A DNA stretch of 64,000 bases, taken from positions 1 through 64,000 of the forward strand of contig JADJZJ010000003.1 in the NCBI GenBank assembly GCA_016715765.1, given 5' to 3'. Every line of letters starts with the position of its first letter. Positions within the stretch are counted from its first letter, which is position 1. Made by a program: the position numbers and the translations under genes. The notes under the pieces were generated by a model. The model was not told the DNA's origin, did not search any database, and saw nothing but the letters and a program-made list of their open reading frames with translations. Below are positions 1 through 8,386 of this stretch, in pieces. Origin of the DNA: Opitutaceae bacterium (GTDB lineage: Bacteria; Verrucomicrobiota; Verrucomicrobiia; Opitutales; Opitutaceae).

Positions 1-799
1 GATCCAGCCCTGGGGAATACGCAATCTCCTCGAGGCAGGCGATCTTGAGTCCGGTCCGGTTATCCAGCACGTGCACGAACTGGGCGGCCTCGATGAGCGA
101 ATCATGCGTGCCGGTGTCGAGCCAGGCGGTGCCGCGGCCGAAGAGTTCGACGTGCAGCTTGCCGGCGTCGAGGTAGAGCCGGTTGAGATCGGTGATCTCC
201 AGTTCGCCGCGGGCCGACGGCTTGAGGCTGCGGGCGAGGGTGACGACGTCCTGGTCGTAGAAATACAGTCCGGGGACCGCGTAGTTCGACTTGGGTTGTT
301 TGGGCTTTTCCTCGAGAGACAGCACGCGGCCATCGGCGGCGAACTCGACCACGCCGTAAGCCGTCGGATTGGCCACATGGTAGCCAAAGATGGTGGCGCC
401 CTGCGTACGTGCATCGGCCTCGGCTAGGGACTCCACGAATTCGGCACCGTAGAACAGGTTGTCGCCGAGGACCAGGGCGGAGGGTTCGTTCCCGGTGAGG
501 AATCCGGTATCGCCCGCGATGTGGAAGGCCTGCGCCAGTCCGTCCGGGCTGGGTTGCTCTGCGTAGCTTAACTTTAGTCCGAGGTTGGCCCCGTCACCCA
601 GCAGCTTGCGGAACAGCGGCAGGTCGGTGGGCGTGGAGATGACCAGCACCTCGCGGATGCCGGCAAGCATGAGCACCGACAGCGGATAGTAGATCATCGG
701 CTTGTCGTACACCGGCATCAGTTGCTTGGAGACGGCGATGGTCAGGGGATACAGGCGTGTGCCTGATCCTCCGGCTAGAATGATTCCTTTGCGGGGCAT
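1..799 (-). CDS. rfbA: Glucose-1-phosphate thymidylyltransferase (3' end cut by window edge)
   Basis: Makes dTDP-glucose from dTTP and glucose-1-phosphate in the cytoplasm, the first step of the dTDP-rhamnose pathway. Read on the minus strand from the ATG at 797-799, the protein opens MPRKGIILAGGSGTRLYPLT, which contains the nucleotidyltransferase signature GGSGTRLYP (residues 10-18), followed by the conserved KQLMPVYDKPMIYYPL stretch. Later I read LVLGDN, EEKP and the WLDTGTHDSL segment typical of RfbA. About 266 of the usual ~290 residues are present; the C-terminus runs off the window. It is the last gene of a minus-strand cluster with rfbB and an RfbD-like reductase, so the cluster probably makes dTDP-L-rhamnose or a related sugar for surface polysaccharide. 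No clear Shine-Dalgarno site precedes the ATG; a repeat arm (804-830) sits there instead. Confidence 0.95.
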   Translation of the reverse strand, partial: MPRKGIILAGGSGTRLYPLTIAVSKQLMPVYDKPMIYYPLSVLMLAGIREVLVISTPTDLPLFRKLLGDGANLGLKLSYAEQPSPDGLAQAFHIAGDTGFLTGNEPSALVLGDNLFYGAEFVESLAEADARTQGATIFGYHVANPTAYGVVEFAADGRVLSLEEKPKQPKSNYAVPGLYFYDQDVVTLARSLKPSARGELEITDLNRLYLDAGKLHVELFGRGTAWLDTGTHDSLIEAAQFVHVLDNRTGLKIACLEEIAYSPGLD

Positions 800-803
800 G
801 GGG

Positions 804-1229
804 TAGTTGAAGTAGTAGTTTAAGTTTAAGCAATCAGCCTTCGGTCAGCGTTCGAGGGATTTGGTCAGGCCGTGAATGATACGCGAGATTTGGCGCAGTT
901 CGGAGACCAGGTTTTCGCAAGTGTCGGCAGGGATATAACCCAAGGCTTTGGCTCGCAGTACTTGGGAGCGCGTCTCTCCGGCAGAGCCTTTGGCGTAACT
1001 CAGAAATTGTTTGAATTCACCTTTCCCGCTGCGTACGGCGCCCTCGGCAACATTGTCGGCTATGCTGTTTCCCGAGCGAGTGATCTGATCCTTAAATCCC
1101 AAGTCCCGACATTTGGCCAGCAGCCGATAGAGCTCAATGCTAAGCGAATGCGAACGTCGCCAAACCTCCAGCTTCTCAAAGGACTCATCGGCGGATTTCA
1201 TGCCCTCAACTTAAACTTAGAACTTAAAC
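804..1229. mobile_element. Inverted word-repeat element carrying the four-helix-bundle gene
   Basis: Left arm 804-830 contains tandem TTTAAG words (AGTTTAAGTTTAAG); right arm 1207-1229 is its inverted counterpart (CTTAAACTTAGAACTTAAAC). The arms enclose exactly one gene, the four-helix-bundle protein at 845-1201. The right arm supplies the TAA stop of rfbB (1224-1226) and ends a few bases before the start codon of the enclosed gene. The left arm abuts the rfbA start. Arms plus a four-helix-bundle ORF is the organisation known for intervening sequences in 23S rRNA; finding it between biosynthetic genes is inferred to reflect a mobile or formerly mobile unit. Confidence 0.55.
845..1201 (-). CDS. 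Four-helix-bundle protein (23S rRNA intervening-sequence protein family)
   Basis: A 118-residue basic, helical protein matching the four-helix-bundle / S23 family (TIGR02436-like) by its pattern: FEKLEVWRRSHSLSIELYRL at residues 9-28, then DQITRSGNSIADNVAEG near 38-54, then EFKQFLSYAKGSAGETRSQ. Relatives occur as ORFs inside 23S rRNA intervening sequences, and are structurally related to the Avd accessory protein of diversity-generating retroelements; the biochemical role is unknown, possibly RNA binding. The start ATG (1199-1201) has a GAGGG just upstream. It interrupts the rfbB-rfbA pair in the same orientation and is bounded on both sides by inverted TTTAAG-word arms. No reverse transcriptase or variable repeat was seen nearby, so a retroelement is not supported here. 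Confidence 0.88.
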   Translation of the reverse strand: MKSADESFEKLEVWRRSHSLSIELYRLLAKCRDLGFKDQITRSGNSIADNVAEGAVRSGKGEFKQFLSYAKGSAGETRSQVLRAKALGYIPADTCENLVSELRQISRIIHGLTKSLER

Positions 1230-2291
1230 GGGCGGTTGGGCGCCCGCGCCCAACCGCTCGAGCTTGTAACTGCCGTCAAGAATGGACTGCCACCAGGGCT
1301 GGTTATCGAGGTACCACTGCACGGTTTTACGGAAGCCGGAGGTGTGGTCCTGCTTTGGCGTCCAGCCGAGCTCGCGCTTGATCTTGGTGGCGTCGATGGC
1401 GTAGCGGAGGTCGTGGCCGGGGCGGTCGGTGACGAACTTGATCTGGCTCGCGTAGGGCTGGCCGTCGGTGCGCGGACGCAGTTCGTCGAGCAGACTGCAG
1501 AGGAGGCGGACGAGGTCGAGGTTCCGGCGCTCGTTGTAGCCGCCGATGTTGTAGGTCTGGCCGGCCTGGCCGCGGGCGACCACGGTGTGTAGGGCGTCGG
1601 CGTGATCCCCGACGTAGAGCCAGTCGCGGATGTTTTCGCCCTTGCCGTAGACGGGAATCGGATCCCCGCGCAGCGCCTTCAGGATGACGACGGGGATGAG
1701 TTTTTCGGGAAACTGGTAGGGGCCGTAGTTGTTGGAGCAGTTGGTCACCAGGACGGGGAGGCGGTAGGTATCGGCCCAGGCGCGGGCGAGATGGTCCGAA
1801 GCGGCTTTGCTCGCCGAGTACGGTGAATGCGGATCGTAAGGGGTTTCCTCGGTGAAGAGCCCGGTTTCGCCGAGGGAGCCGTAGACCTCGTCGGTTGAAA
1901 CATGCAGGAAGCGGAAGCGCTCCCTGGCGGCGCCGGTGAGCGCGTCAAAATGGACGCGGACGGCCTGCAGCAGGGTATAAGTGCCGATGACATTGGTCTG
2001 GATGAAGGCGCCGGGTCCGTCGATGGAGCGGTCCACATGGCTTTCGGCGGCGAGATGCATGACCCAGTCGGGCTTGAAGTCGGCGAATAGCCGCGTCAGC
2101 GCCGCGGTCTCACAGATGTCGGCCTGCGCGAAACGGTAGCGCGGATGGTCCGCCAGGTCGTCAAGCGAGTGACGGTTGCCCGCATAGGTGAGCGCATCGA
2201 CGTTCAAGACGGCATGCTCCGTGGTGGTGACCAGCAGCCGGACAAGATTGCTGCCGATAAAACCACAGCCGCCGGTGATGAGGATTTTCAT
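1224..2291 (-). CDS. rfbB: dTDP-glucose 4,6-dehydratase
   Basis: Converts dTDP-glucose to dTDP-4-keto-6-deoxyglucose, step two of the dTDP-rhamnose route. The 355-residue protein has the NAD-binding GGCGFIG motif at residues 7-13, the STDEVYG segment at 132-138 that carries the dehydratase catalytic Asp-Glu pair, and the short-chain dehydrogenase YxxxK pair (Y158, K162 in YSASK). Length and motif order are typical of extended SDR family RfbB. Its stop codon lies inside a repeat arm, so the last residues (QPPV) may have been altered by insertion of the element. It lies upstream of rfbA and downstream of an RfbD-like gene, all in one orientation, and is probably cotranscribed with them. Confidence 0.96.
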   Translation of the reverse strand: MKILITGGCGFIGSNLVRLLVTTTEHAVLNVDALTYAGNRHSLDDLADHPRYRFAQADICETAALTRLFADFKPDWVMHLAAESHVDRSIDGPGAFIQTNVIGTYTLLQAVRVHFDALTGAARERFRFLHVSTDEVYGSLGETGLFTEETPYDPHSPYSASKAASDHLARAWADTYRLPVLVTNCSNNYGPYQFPEKLIPVVILKALRGDPIPVYGKGENIRDWLYVGDHADALHTVVARGQAGQTYNIGGYNERRNLDLVRLLCSLLDELRPRTDGQPYASQIKFVTDRPGHDLRYAIDATKIKRELGWTPKQDHTSGFRKTVQWYLDNQPWWQSILDGSYKLERLGAGAQPPV

Positions 2292-2302
2292 TCAGAAAAT
2301 CA

Positions 2303-2394
2303 GTTTAAGTTGAAAGTTGAAGTCTGAGCAGGTGGATGGACACGAAAGTGGTCAAGTCAGTCGGTTGTGTCTTAAACTTAAACTTGCTTCAACT
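2303..2394. repeat. Empty inverted word-repeat element
   Basis: Left arm 2303-2323 (GTTTAAGTTGAAAGTTGAAG) and right arm 2371-2394 (CTTAAACTTAAACTTGCTTC) are inverted copies of the same TTTAAG-type word found at 804-1229, here separated by only about 47 bases and with no ORF between them. The right arm encodes the last residues and stop codon of the upstream reductase gene. It looks like a gene-less member of the same family. Confidence 0.6.
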
Positions 2395-3260
2395 GGACGC
2401 AGGCCCAGTGGCTGAGGTCGCGGGCGATCGCTTCGTGGACCTCGGTCAGGCCTTGATGCCGGTGGCGGCGAGCTTGGCGGAGTTCATCACGCAGTTGGAA
2501 CGCGGGGTCTTGGCGGCGGTGGCCATGAACTCGGATTCATCCTTGAAGAAGGCGAACTCCTTGGTGCAGACGCCGCTGGCCTTGATCAGGTCCACCACCT
2601 CGCGGGTGGTTACCTGGCCGGGATTGGTGACATTGTAGATGCCACGGGCACGCGCTTTTCCCAGCAGGCGAGCGTGGCGGCGCAGACCTCATGCAGCTGG
2701 GAGATCGAATTGGCGGCCTCGAGCAGGCGCTGGTAGCGCATCAGCTTGGAGAGGTAGTTGCGCGGCGCGTCCACGTGGTCGAAGGGGATGCGCAGCCGCC
2801 AGATGTAGACGTCGGGCGCGGCGAGCACCTCCTCGCCGAGCGCCTTGGTGCCGGAGTAGAAGGAACAGTTGTCCGTGCGGAAGGTGAAGTTGGGCGTGTC
2901 GGTCTCGGTGAAACCCTTCCCGTCGGGCCGCGCCCCGGTGTAGATGCAGCCGGAGGAGACATGCCCCCACGGCACGCCGGCCGCGGTGCAGGCCTCGGCG
3001 ATGCGGCCGGGGAGCACGGCGTTGCCGAACAGGCACTCGGCCTTGTGCAGTTCGCAGGCGTCCACGTTGGGCTTGCCGGTGTAGCCGGCGGCGTTGATGA
3101 GGAACGCCGGCTTTTCGCGGCGGAGCAGGTCGGTGAGCACCGCGGTCTGCGTGTAGTCAAGGTCCGCCCGGCGCAGGTTGCGGAAGGGGATGCCCTTGCG
3201 GGTGAGCAGGGCCTGATAGGCGGTGCCAACGTAACCGGAGCCTCCGAGGAGATAGATCAT
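2378..3260 (-). CDS. RfbD-like sugar-nucleotide reductase/epimerase, two frameshifts
   Basis: An NAD(P)-dependent extended-SDR protein of the dTDP-4-dehydrorhamnose reductase kind: GGSGYVG at residues 6-12, LINAAGYTGKPNVDACE (Asn-Ala-Ala-Gly substrate loop) and a YSGTK active-site YxxxK. The open frame from the start stops being family-like near 2645, where CGTGCCCGTGGC appears to lack one C. The next frame continues GIYNVTNPGQVTTREVVDLI to a TGA at 2455; one further missing C there lets the protein run on as TEVHEAIARDLSHW to a TAA at 2378-2380. I therefore treat the locus as one gene of about 294 residues with two one-base deletions, probably sequence errors. Its 3' end lies in a repeat arm. 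Whether it acts on dTDP-4-keto-rhamnose or another sugar cannot be decided from sequence alone. Confidence 0.82.
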
Positions 3261-3279
3261 GGGCGGTGTTCCTAAAAAA

Positions 3280-4065
3280 TCAGCGGGGTTCCGCCTCTAT
3301 TGCACCACTGGTGTTCGAGAGGCGAAATTGAATTTCGCCATGGTGTTCAGACAGGTAAAGCAGAAGTGCATCGATAAACACGACGACGCCCGCCATTTCG
3401 AGGCTCTCCTCGACCAATGTTAAAATCGAGTAGGTAAGATTGTTAAAGCCGTAGGATTCGGCGTGCCGGCCGGCGATCAATTCAATGCAGATCACGCCGC
3501 CGATGTAGAGCAACCCGGCGGTGATGAATGATCGCTTCGTCCGCCCGGGAAGTTGGAGGAGAAACCTCAGAAAAAACAGGCCCACCCCCATTACGACCGC
3601 GATGCCAGGTATGACCCACGCAAAATAGAATATTCCCAGTTCTTCCTTCGCGAGCAGTCGGTGCATTGGCAAATTGAGCTTTTCGTGGAGCGAAACCAAT
3701 TCGTCGGCGGCCATGAAGAGGAAACCCAAGGTCAGCACGGTCCAGTGCAGGGCATGGGCCGAAGACCGTTTCCGTTCGAGCGCCGTCACCACCGCCAGGA
3801 GCAACGCGGCAAAAAGCAGCATCAATACAGAAAAGAACGAGGGAATATTCCACTCCTCATCAACGTTGAATTTACGCATCAATCCGATGTTGCGGTAATC
3901 CCCGCTGAAGTGGGCGGCCAGGTGCACCGCCGTGCTGGCGAGGATCAGGAACAGCGCCATCGCCCCGATGAGCCGGGTGATCAGCGCGGGATTCAGTGAG
4001 ATCGAGGGTGACGCGGGGACGTGCGACTGCATCGGGATGGCCATCAGATCAGCGGCAGGGCCCAC
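3280..4065 (-). CDS. Multi-pass membrane protein of unknown function
   Basis: About 261 residues with six or so hydrophobic segments, e.g. LIGAMALFLILASTAVHLA, FFSVLMLLFAALLLAVVTAL, LHWTVLTLGFLFMAADEL and SILTLVEESLEMAGVVVFID. Acidic and histidine residues recur at segment edges (AADELVSLHEKL; VEESLEMAG). I do not recognise a named family. It is the gene just upstream of the RfbD-like reductase, in the same orientation (19 bp gap), and downstream of an export lipoprotein gene, so a role in surface polysaccharide assembly is possible but inferred. The longest frame begins with a GTG at 4063-4065; ATG codons at 4042-4044 and 12 bases later are equally plausible starts. Confidence 0.75.
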   Translation of the reverse strand: MGPAADLMAIPMQSHVPASPSISLNPALITRLIGAMALFLILASTAVHLAAHFSGDYRNIGLMRKFNVDEEWNIPSFFSVLMLLFAALLLAVVTALERKRSSAHALHWTVLTLGFLFMAADELVSLHEKLNLPMHRLLAKEELGIFYFAWVIPGIAVVMGVGLFFLRFLLQLPGRTKRSFITAGLLYIGGVICIELIAGRHAESYGFNNLTYSILTLVEESLEMAGVVVFIDALLLYLSEHHGEIQFRLSNTSGAIEAEPR

Positions 4066-4259
4066 CCCGAGTCACGCCAATTCGCAAAGGATGCATGCTT
4101 GGTTCCACCTCAAGGCGACCGGTCAGGGGGGCCCAAACACACCCCCGGGAAACCAAAAAGGGCGATGTACAGGGAGGTCGCGGGCCCGGGGCGGGGCCGG
4201 AGCTCGCCTTCTATCTGTGTTTATCCGTGTGAATCTGTGGTTCAACACATGTGCCCGGC
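4066..4259. other. Intergenic, one single-arm repeat
   Basis: A 194-base gap with no supported gene. It contains a stretch at 4211-4243 made of three degenerate ten-base words (TATCTGTGTT, TATCCGTGTG, AATCTGTGGT), the same word type that forms paired arms at 53678-53831 and 61828-61991. No inverted partner was seen close by. Confidence 0.5.
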
Positions 4260-4949
4260 TCAGAACCAGGAGAACTTTTCCGGTACGTAAATGATGTCGG
4301 ATTTTCTCAGGTAGAAGGGCTTGGCGGCGCCGCCGTCGAGGATCTGCTTCAGGTTCAAAACGTAGTTCCTGGTCTGGCCGTCCTCCTGGCGGATCACCTT
4401 GACGGCGGTCATGTCCGCCTTGGCGCGGTCAAACCCGCCGGCTTCCATGACGGCTTCGAGGGCTGACAGCGGGCGGTCGGCCATGATCTTGCCGGGACGC
4501 AGCACGGCGCCGGAAACAAACACGGCGTAGGACGAGGAAACCACCACGACGGAAACCTCATTGGAGACGAGTTGGTTGGCGTACAGCTTGCGCAGTTCGG
4601 CCTCGAGCGCGGTCGGGGTGAAGGAAATCGCCGCCACCTCCCCCACCATCGGCAGGGAAATCTTGCCGTCGCGCCGGATCGTCTGGGTGGAATCCAGATT
4701 CGGTGCCCCCGGGAACGAAATCTTCAGCACATCGCCCTCCTGCAGGTTGAACACCTCGCCCGAAGCGGCCACTTCGGCGGCCGGAGCGGTGCCGGATGTC
4801 GGCGTGACCGCGGTCGTCTCGCAGCCCGTGAGCAGGCCGAGCAGCCCAAGTCCCAAGAGGCCGGTCGCCATCAACCATGATCGCTTCTGGCTGTTGGCGA
4901 GTGAGGCATGCGGCACATTTTCGCGGGCATGGGAGATGGCGGTCTTCAT
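4260..4949 (-). CDS. Polysaccharide export lipoprotein (Wza/SLBB family)
   Basis: A 229-residue outer-membrane export protein. Residues 28-43 form a lipoprotein signal ending in the lipobox LLTGC (Cys43). The export domain starts at about residue 70 with FNLQEGDVLKISFPGAPNLD, followed by TQTIRRDGKISLPMVGEV and a SLBB-like domain (VFVSGAVLRPGKIMADRPLSALEAVMEAGG). It ends in IIYVPEKFSWF, like other short Wza-type proteins. It should form part of the secretion channel for capsule or exopolysaccharide together with a Wzc-type kinase. No kinase lies beside it; the nearest is at 17132-19294 with its own exporter, so this genome has at least two export systems. It lies upstream of the rfb genes on the same strand. 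Confidence 0.92.
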   Translation of the reverse strand: MKTAISHARENVPHASLANSQKRSWLMATGLLGLGLLGLLTGCETTAVTPTSGTAPAAEVAASGEVFNLQEGDVLKISFPGAPNLDSTQTIRRDGKISLPMVGEVAAISFTPTALEAELRKLYANQLVSNEVSVVVVSSSYAVFVSGAVLRPGKIMADRPLSALEAVMEAGGFDRAKADMTAVKVIRQEDGQTRNYVLNLKQILDGGAAKPFYLRKSDIIYVPEKFSWF

Positions 4950-5318
4950 GGTCGTGGTAGGTGGATTAAGCAGGGACAGGCCGACTCAGCGGCGGGGGCA
5001 GGTGCAAGTGCAGGGATTTGTTTTGTCCTCAACTTCACCGGCAGGCCCTCAATGGATCAGCCGGCTGAAGTTTCGCGGATTCAGCTACTTCCCCGGTAAC
5101 TCCACAACATTTTTCTGGATAGCCCCGGCGCCAGCCCGCACCGCTAGACAACCCGGACGGCTCGGCGAGGACGCCTCGCCCTACCTATCATTTGGAGAAG
5201 TCCTGCCTTTCAGCAGGGCAGGTCTCTGACCTGCCATTTTCACGCTTATCTGCGAATGAAACGTGCAAAGGCAGGTCGGAGACCTGCCCTACTTGGTCCC
5301 ACGCATCTTAGCTAAACA
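4950..5318. repeat. Intergenic with three REP-like palindromes
   Basis: No gene is supported. Three palindromes with a GTAGGGC-like foot are present: 5158-5184 (minus; stem GGCGAGGCGTCCTCGCC), 5211-5235 (plus; GGCAGGTCTCTGACCTGCC) and 5270-5292 (minus; GGCAGGTCTCCGACCTGCC). The last two face each other and form a pair. Stems differ but the foot is shared with palindromes elsewhere in the window, as in REP sequences moved by RAYT transposases. Confidence 0.7.
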
Positions 5319-5363
5319 CAACAACCCCAAGTCCGCACTTCGAGTGCGGGCTTGGGGTTGTTG
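5319..5363 (-). terminator. Long hairpin after ahcY
   Basis: A 21-bp stem (5319-5339 with 5343-5363, one G-T pair) and a three-base TCG loop lie 10 bases beyond the ahcY stop. The sequence CAACAACCCC is repeated inverted. A short run of T follows only weakly on the minus strand, so it may be a terminator or an mRNA-stabilising 3' hairpin. Confidence 0.65.
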
Positions 5364-5373
5364 CTGACCCCGC

Positions 5374-6811
5374 TCAATACCGGTAATGATCGGGCTTGTA
5401 CGGTCCCTCGACCGGAACACCGAGATACGCGGCCTGATCCTTCGATAGCACGGTGAGCTTCGCTCCGATCTTTTCCAGATGCAGGCGGGCAACCTCTTCG
5501 TCGAGGTGCTTGGGCAGACGGTAAACCCCGATGGCGTAGGTATCGCGGTTCTTCCACAGGTCCAGCTGGGCCAGGGTCTGGTTCGTGAAGCTGTTCGACA
5601 TCACGAAGGACGGATGACCGGTCGCGCACCCGAGATTCACCAAACGGCCCTCGGCCAGAAGGTAGATGTTGCGGCCGTTCGGCAGCACGAACTGGTCGTA
5701 TTGCGGCTTGATGGTGATGCGCTGCACCCCGGGAGCCTTATAGAGGCGGTCAACCTGGATCTCATTGTCGAAGTGGCCGATGTTACACACAATGGCCTGG
5801 TCCTTCATCTTGAGCATGTGCTCATAGGTGATGATGTCCCGGTTGCCGGTGGTGGTGACGTAGATGTCAGCCGTTCCCAGGGTCGACTCGATGGTGTTGA
5901 CCTCAAAGCCTTCCATCGCGGCCTGCAGCGCATTGATGGGATCGATCTCGGTCACGATGACGCGGGCGCCAAAGCCCTTCAGCGAGAAGGCCGAGCCCTT
6001 GCCGACATCGCCGTAACCGCAGACGCAGGCAACCTTGCCGGCGATCATGACATCGGTGGCGCGCTTCAGGCCGTCGGCGAGCGATTCGCGGCAGCCGTAG
6101 AGATTGTCGAACTTCGACTTGGTGACGGAGTCGTTGACGTTGATGGCCGGGCACCAGGAGCTTGCCCTGCTCGTGGAGCTGGTAGAGGCGGTGCACGCCG
6201 GTGGTCGTCTCTTCCGAGACGCCGCGCCATTCCTTGGCCATGCGGGTGAACACCAGCGGATCCTGGGCGTGAATCTTTTTCAGCAGGTCCTTGATGACCT
6301 GTTCCTCATGCGAGGACGAAGGCGAGTTGACCCAATCGGAGCCGTTTTCCAACTCCGCCCCCTTGTGCAGGAGCAGGGTGACGTCGCCGCCGTCGTCGAC
6401 GACGAGCTGGGGACCCTTGCCGCCGGGATGGCTGACCGCCCGCCAGGTGAGATCCCAGTACTCCTCCAAGGTCTCGCCCTTCCAGGCGAACACCGGGACG
6501 CCGGTCTTGGCGATGGCCGCCGCGGCGTGGTCCTGGGTGGAGAAAATGTTGCACGAGGCCCAGCGCACATCGGCGCCGAGTTCAACGAGGGTCTCAATGA
6601 GCACCGCCGTCTGGATGGTCATGTGCAATGAACCGGTGATCCGCACGCCCTTGAGCGGCTTGCCCGGGCCGAATTTTTTCCGGACGGAAATCAGGCCGGG
6701 CATTTCGTGCTCGGCGACGGAAATTTCCTTCCGACCCCAGTCGGCCAGGGTGATGTCGCGCACATGAAAGTCGTTGGTCGCCGATGCAGCGGCGGTAGCA
6801 GTATTAGCCAT
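5374..6811 (-). CDS. ahcY: Adenosylhomocysteinase (one frameshift)
   Basis: Hydrolyses S-adenosylhomocysteine to adenosine and homocysteine, relieving product inhibition of methyltransferases. The N-terminal frame (from the ATG at 6811) shows the family pattern DIxLADWGRKEI, SLHMTIQTAVLIETL and ASCNIFSTQDHAAAAI. The second frame carries the NAD-binding loop VCGYGDVGKGSAF, NIGHFDNEIQ and the canonical C-terminus PDHYRY. The frames join at about 6145-6151: GTGCCCGGCCATC should read GTG CCC GCC ATC (VPAIN), so one extra G is present. Joined length is about 478 residues, normal for bacterial SAHases. The gene is 30 bases downstream of metK on the same strand, so both enzymes of the SAM cycle are probably cotranscribed. 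Confidence 0.95.
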
Positions 6812-6841
6812 AAGATAAATCTGTGATGAAGTTGGAGACGA

Positions 6842-8023
6842 TCAGGCGGTGCCGAAGATGAGGGCCTTCAGTTCCGCCGCCTTGTTGGTATGTTCCCACG
6901 GCAGGCCGGTTTTGCCGAAATGCCCGTAGTTGGTCGTCTGGCGGTAAATTGGACGCAGGAGATTCAGTTCGTTGACGATGTCGGCCGGCTTGAAGCTGAA
7001 GACTTCCTGGACGGCGGCGGTGATCTGCTCATCCGAGATGCCGATCTTCGCCGTGCCAAACGTCTCGACGCGGACCGAGACGGGCTTCGGGTGACCGATG
7101 GCGTAGGCAAACTGGATCTCGGCGTGGGTGGCGAGGCCGGCGGCGACGATGTTCTTGGCGACCCAGCGGCCCATGTAGGCGGCGGAGCGGTCGACCTTGG
7201 AGGGGTCCTTGCCCGAGAAGGCGCCGCCGCCGTGGCGGCCCCAGCCACCGTAGGTATCCACGATGATCTTGCGGCCGGTGAGGCCGGAATCACCCTGCGG
7301 TCCACCGATCACAAAACGTCCGGTGGGATTGATCAGAAACTCGGTGCGGCGGTTCAGCATGCCGGCCGGGATCACCTTCCGCACGACGTTCTCGATGAGG
7401 TATTTCTCGATCGTGGCGTGGGAGACATCGGCGGTGTGCTGCGTGGAAATGACCACGTTCACGACCTCGACGGGCTTGTCGTTCTCGTAGCGGATCGAGA
7501 CCTGGGTCTTCGCATCGGGCCGGAGCCAGGCGACAGCGCCGGACTTGCGGACCTTGGTGAGCTCGCGCCCGAGCCGGTGCGCGAACATGATCGGCGTGGG
7601 CATCAGCTCGGGAGTCTCGCTGCAGGCGTAACCGAACATGATGCCCTGGTCGCCGGCCCCCTGCTCCGCCGTCTTCTTGCCCTTGGCCTTCTTGGCATCC
7701 ACACCCTGCGCAATGTCAGGTGACTGGCGGGTCAGGTAATTGTTGATGAAGACCTGGTCGGCATGAAACACGTCATCCGAGTTGACATAGCCGATGTCGC
7801 GGATCGCCTCGCGCACAATGGCCTCGTAATTGATCTTGGCGCTGGTGGTGATCTCGCCGGCCAGGATCACCATGTTGGACTTGACCATGGTTTCACAGGC
7901 CACGCGGCTGTGACGGTCCTGCGCCAGGCAGGCGTCAAGGACGCTGTCCGAAATGAGGTCCGCAACCTTGTCAGGATGCCCCTCGCCCACCGACTCAGAG
8001 GAAAATACAAAGGAGTTAGCCAT
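6842..8023 (-). CDS. metK: S-adenosylmethionine synthetase
   Basis: Makes S-adenosylmethionine from ATP and methionine. I place the start at the ATG 8021-8023, giving 393 residues that open MANSFVFSSESVGEGHPDKV with the methionine/ATP-binding GHPDK at 15-19. The family P-loop-like GAGDQGIMFGYA, the second signature GGGAFSGKDPSKVDRSAAY and the C-terminal TNYGHFGK follow in order. The open frame continues upstream for another 270 codons only because it crosses a pure G/C tract and an unrelated region; those residues are not part of the protein. ahcY follows directly. I do not recognise a SAM riboswitch in the leader, but the leader includes the damaged G/C tract. Confidence 0.97.
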   Translation of the reverse strand: MANSFVFSSESVGEGHPDKVADLISDSVLDACLAQDRHSRVACETMVKSNMVILAGEITTSAKINYEAIVREAIRDIGYVNSDDVFHADQVFINNYLTRQSPDIAQGVDAKKAKGKKTAEQGAGDQGIMFGYACSETPELMPTPIMFAHRLGRELTKVRKSGAVAWLRPDAKTQVSIRYENDKPVEVVNVVISTQHTADVSHATIEKYLIENVVRKVIPAGMLNRRTEFLINPTGRFVIGGPQGDSGLTGRKIIVDTYGGWGRHGGGAFSGKDPSKVDRSAAYMGRWVAKNIVAAGLATHAEIQFAYAIGHPKPVSVRVETFGTAKIGISDEQITAAVQEVFSFKPADIVNELNLLRPIYRQTTNYGHFGKTGLPWEHTNKAAELKALIFGTA

Positions 8024-8073
8024 AGATAAAGGTAGGCAACTAGACAGGGCCGCCGTCGTTTCGCAAGTACGAA

Positions 8074-8099
8074 CATCAACGCATTTGGATTCGCTGATG
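8074..8099 (-). promoter_or_regulatory. Hairpin in the metK leader
   Basis: An 8-bp stem (8074-8081 with 8092-8099, one G-T pair) and ten-base loop lie about 50 bases before the metK start. It is the only structured element I can see between metK and the G/C tract. It does not fit any SAM riboswitch class I can recall, so its role is uncertain. Confidence 0.3.
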
Positions 8100-8135
8100 C
8101 ATCGATTTAGGCATTCCCGCCCCACGTCCTTGGCT

Positions 8136-8305
8136 CCCCGCGGGCGCCGGCGCCCCCCGGGGGGGGGCGGGGGGGGGGGGGGGGGGGGGGGGCCCGCGGG
8201 GCCCCCCCCCCGCCCCGGCCCCCCCGCCGCCCCCCCCCCCCCCCCCGGGGGGCCCCCGCGCCCGCCCGCGGGGCCGCCCGGCGGGCCGGCCCCGCCCCGC
8301 CCGCC
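8136..8305. other. 170-base tract of pure G and C
   Basis: From 8136 to 8305 there is not one A or T. It includes a run of 24 G (8169-8192), a nine-G run before it and a 17-C run (8230-8246). It lies between the divergent metK and HPt genes, where both promoters should be. No neighbouring sequence has such composition. It is most likely a base-calling or assembly artefact; a true G-rich structure cannot be excluded from sequence alone. Confidence 0.8.
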
Positions 8306-8386
8306 ACTGGACTCTTGCCACGATGGCGAAAGAAAACAGATTGGTGCCGGTCCAAGGCACTTCATCCTGACGGCCAATCCCTTACC

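Noticed and set aside
845..1201. Accessory protein of a diversity-generating retroelement
   Set aside because: The fold family is related to Avd, but there is no reverse transcriptase or template/variable repeat near it.
5374..6811. ahcY and other frameshifted genes as pseudogenes
   Set aside because: They are conserved to the end in the alternative frame and several are essential; indels lie in short runs, so sequence error is more likely.
8024..8135. A SAM riboswitch in the metK leader
   Set aside because: Only one simple hairpin is visible and it does not match any SAM class I know; the rest of the leader is the suspect G/C tract.
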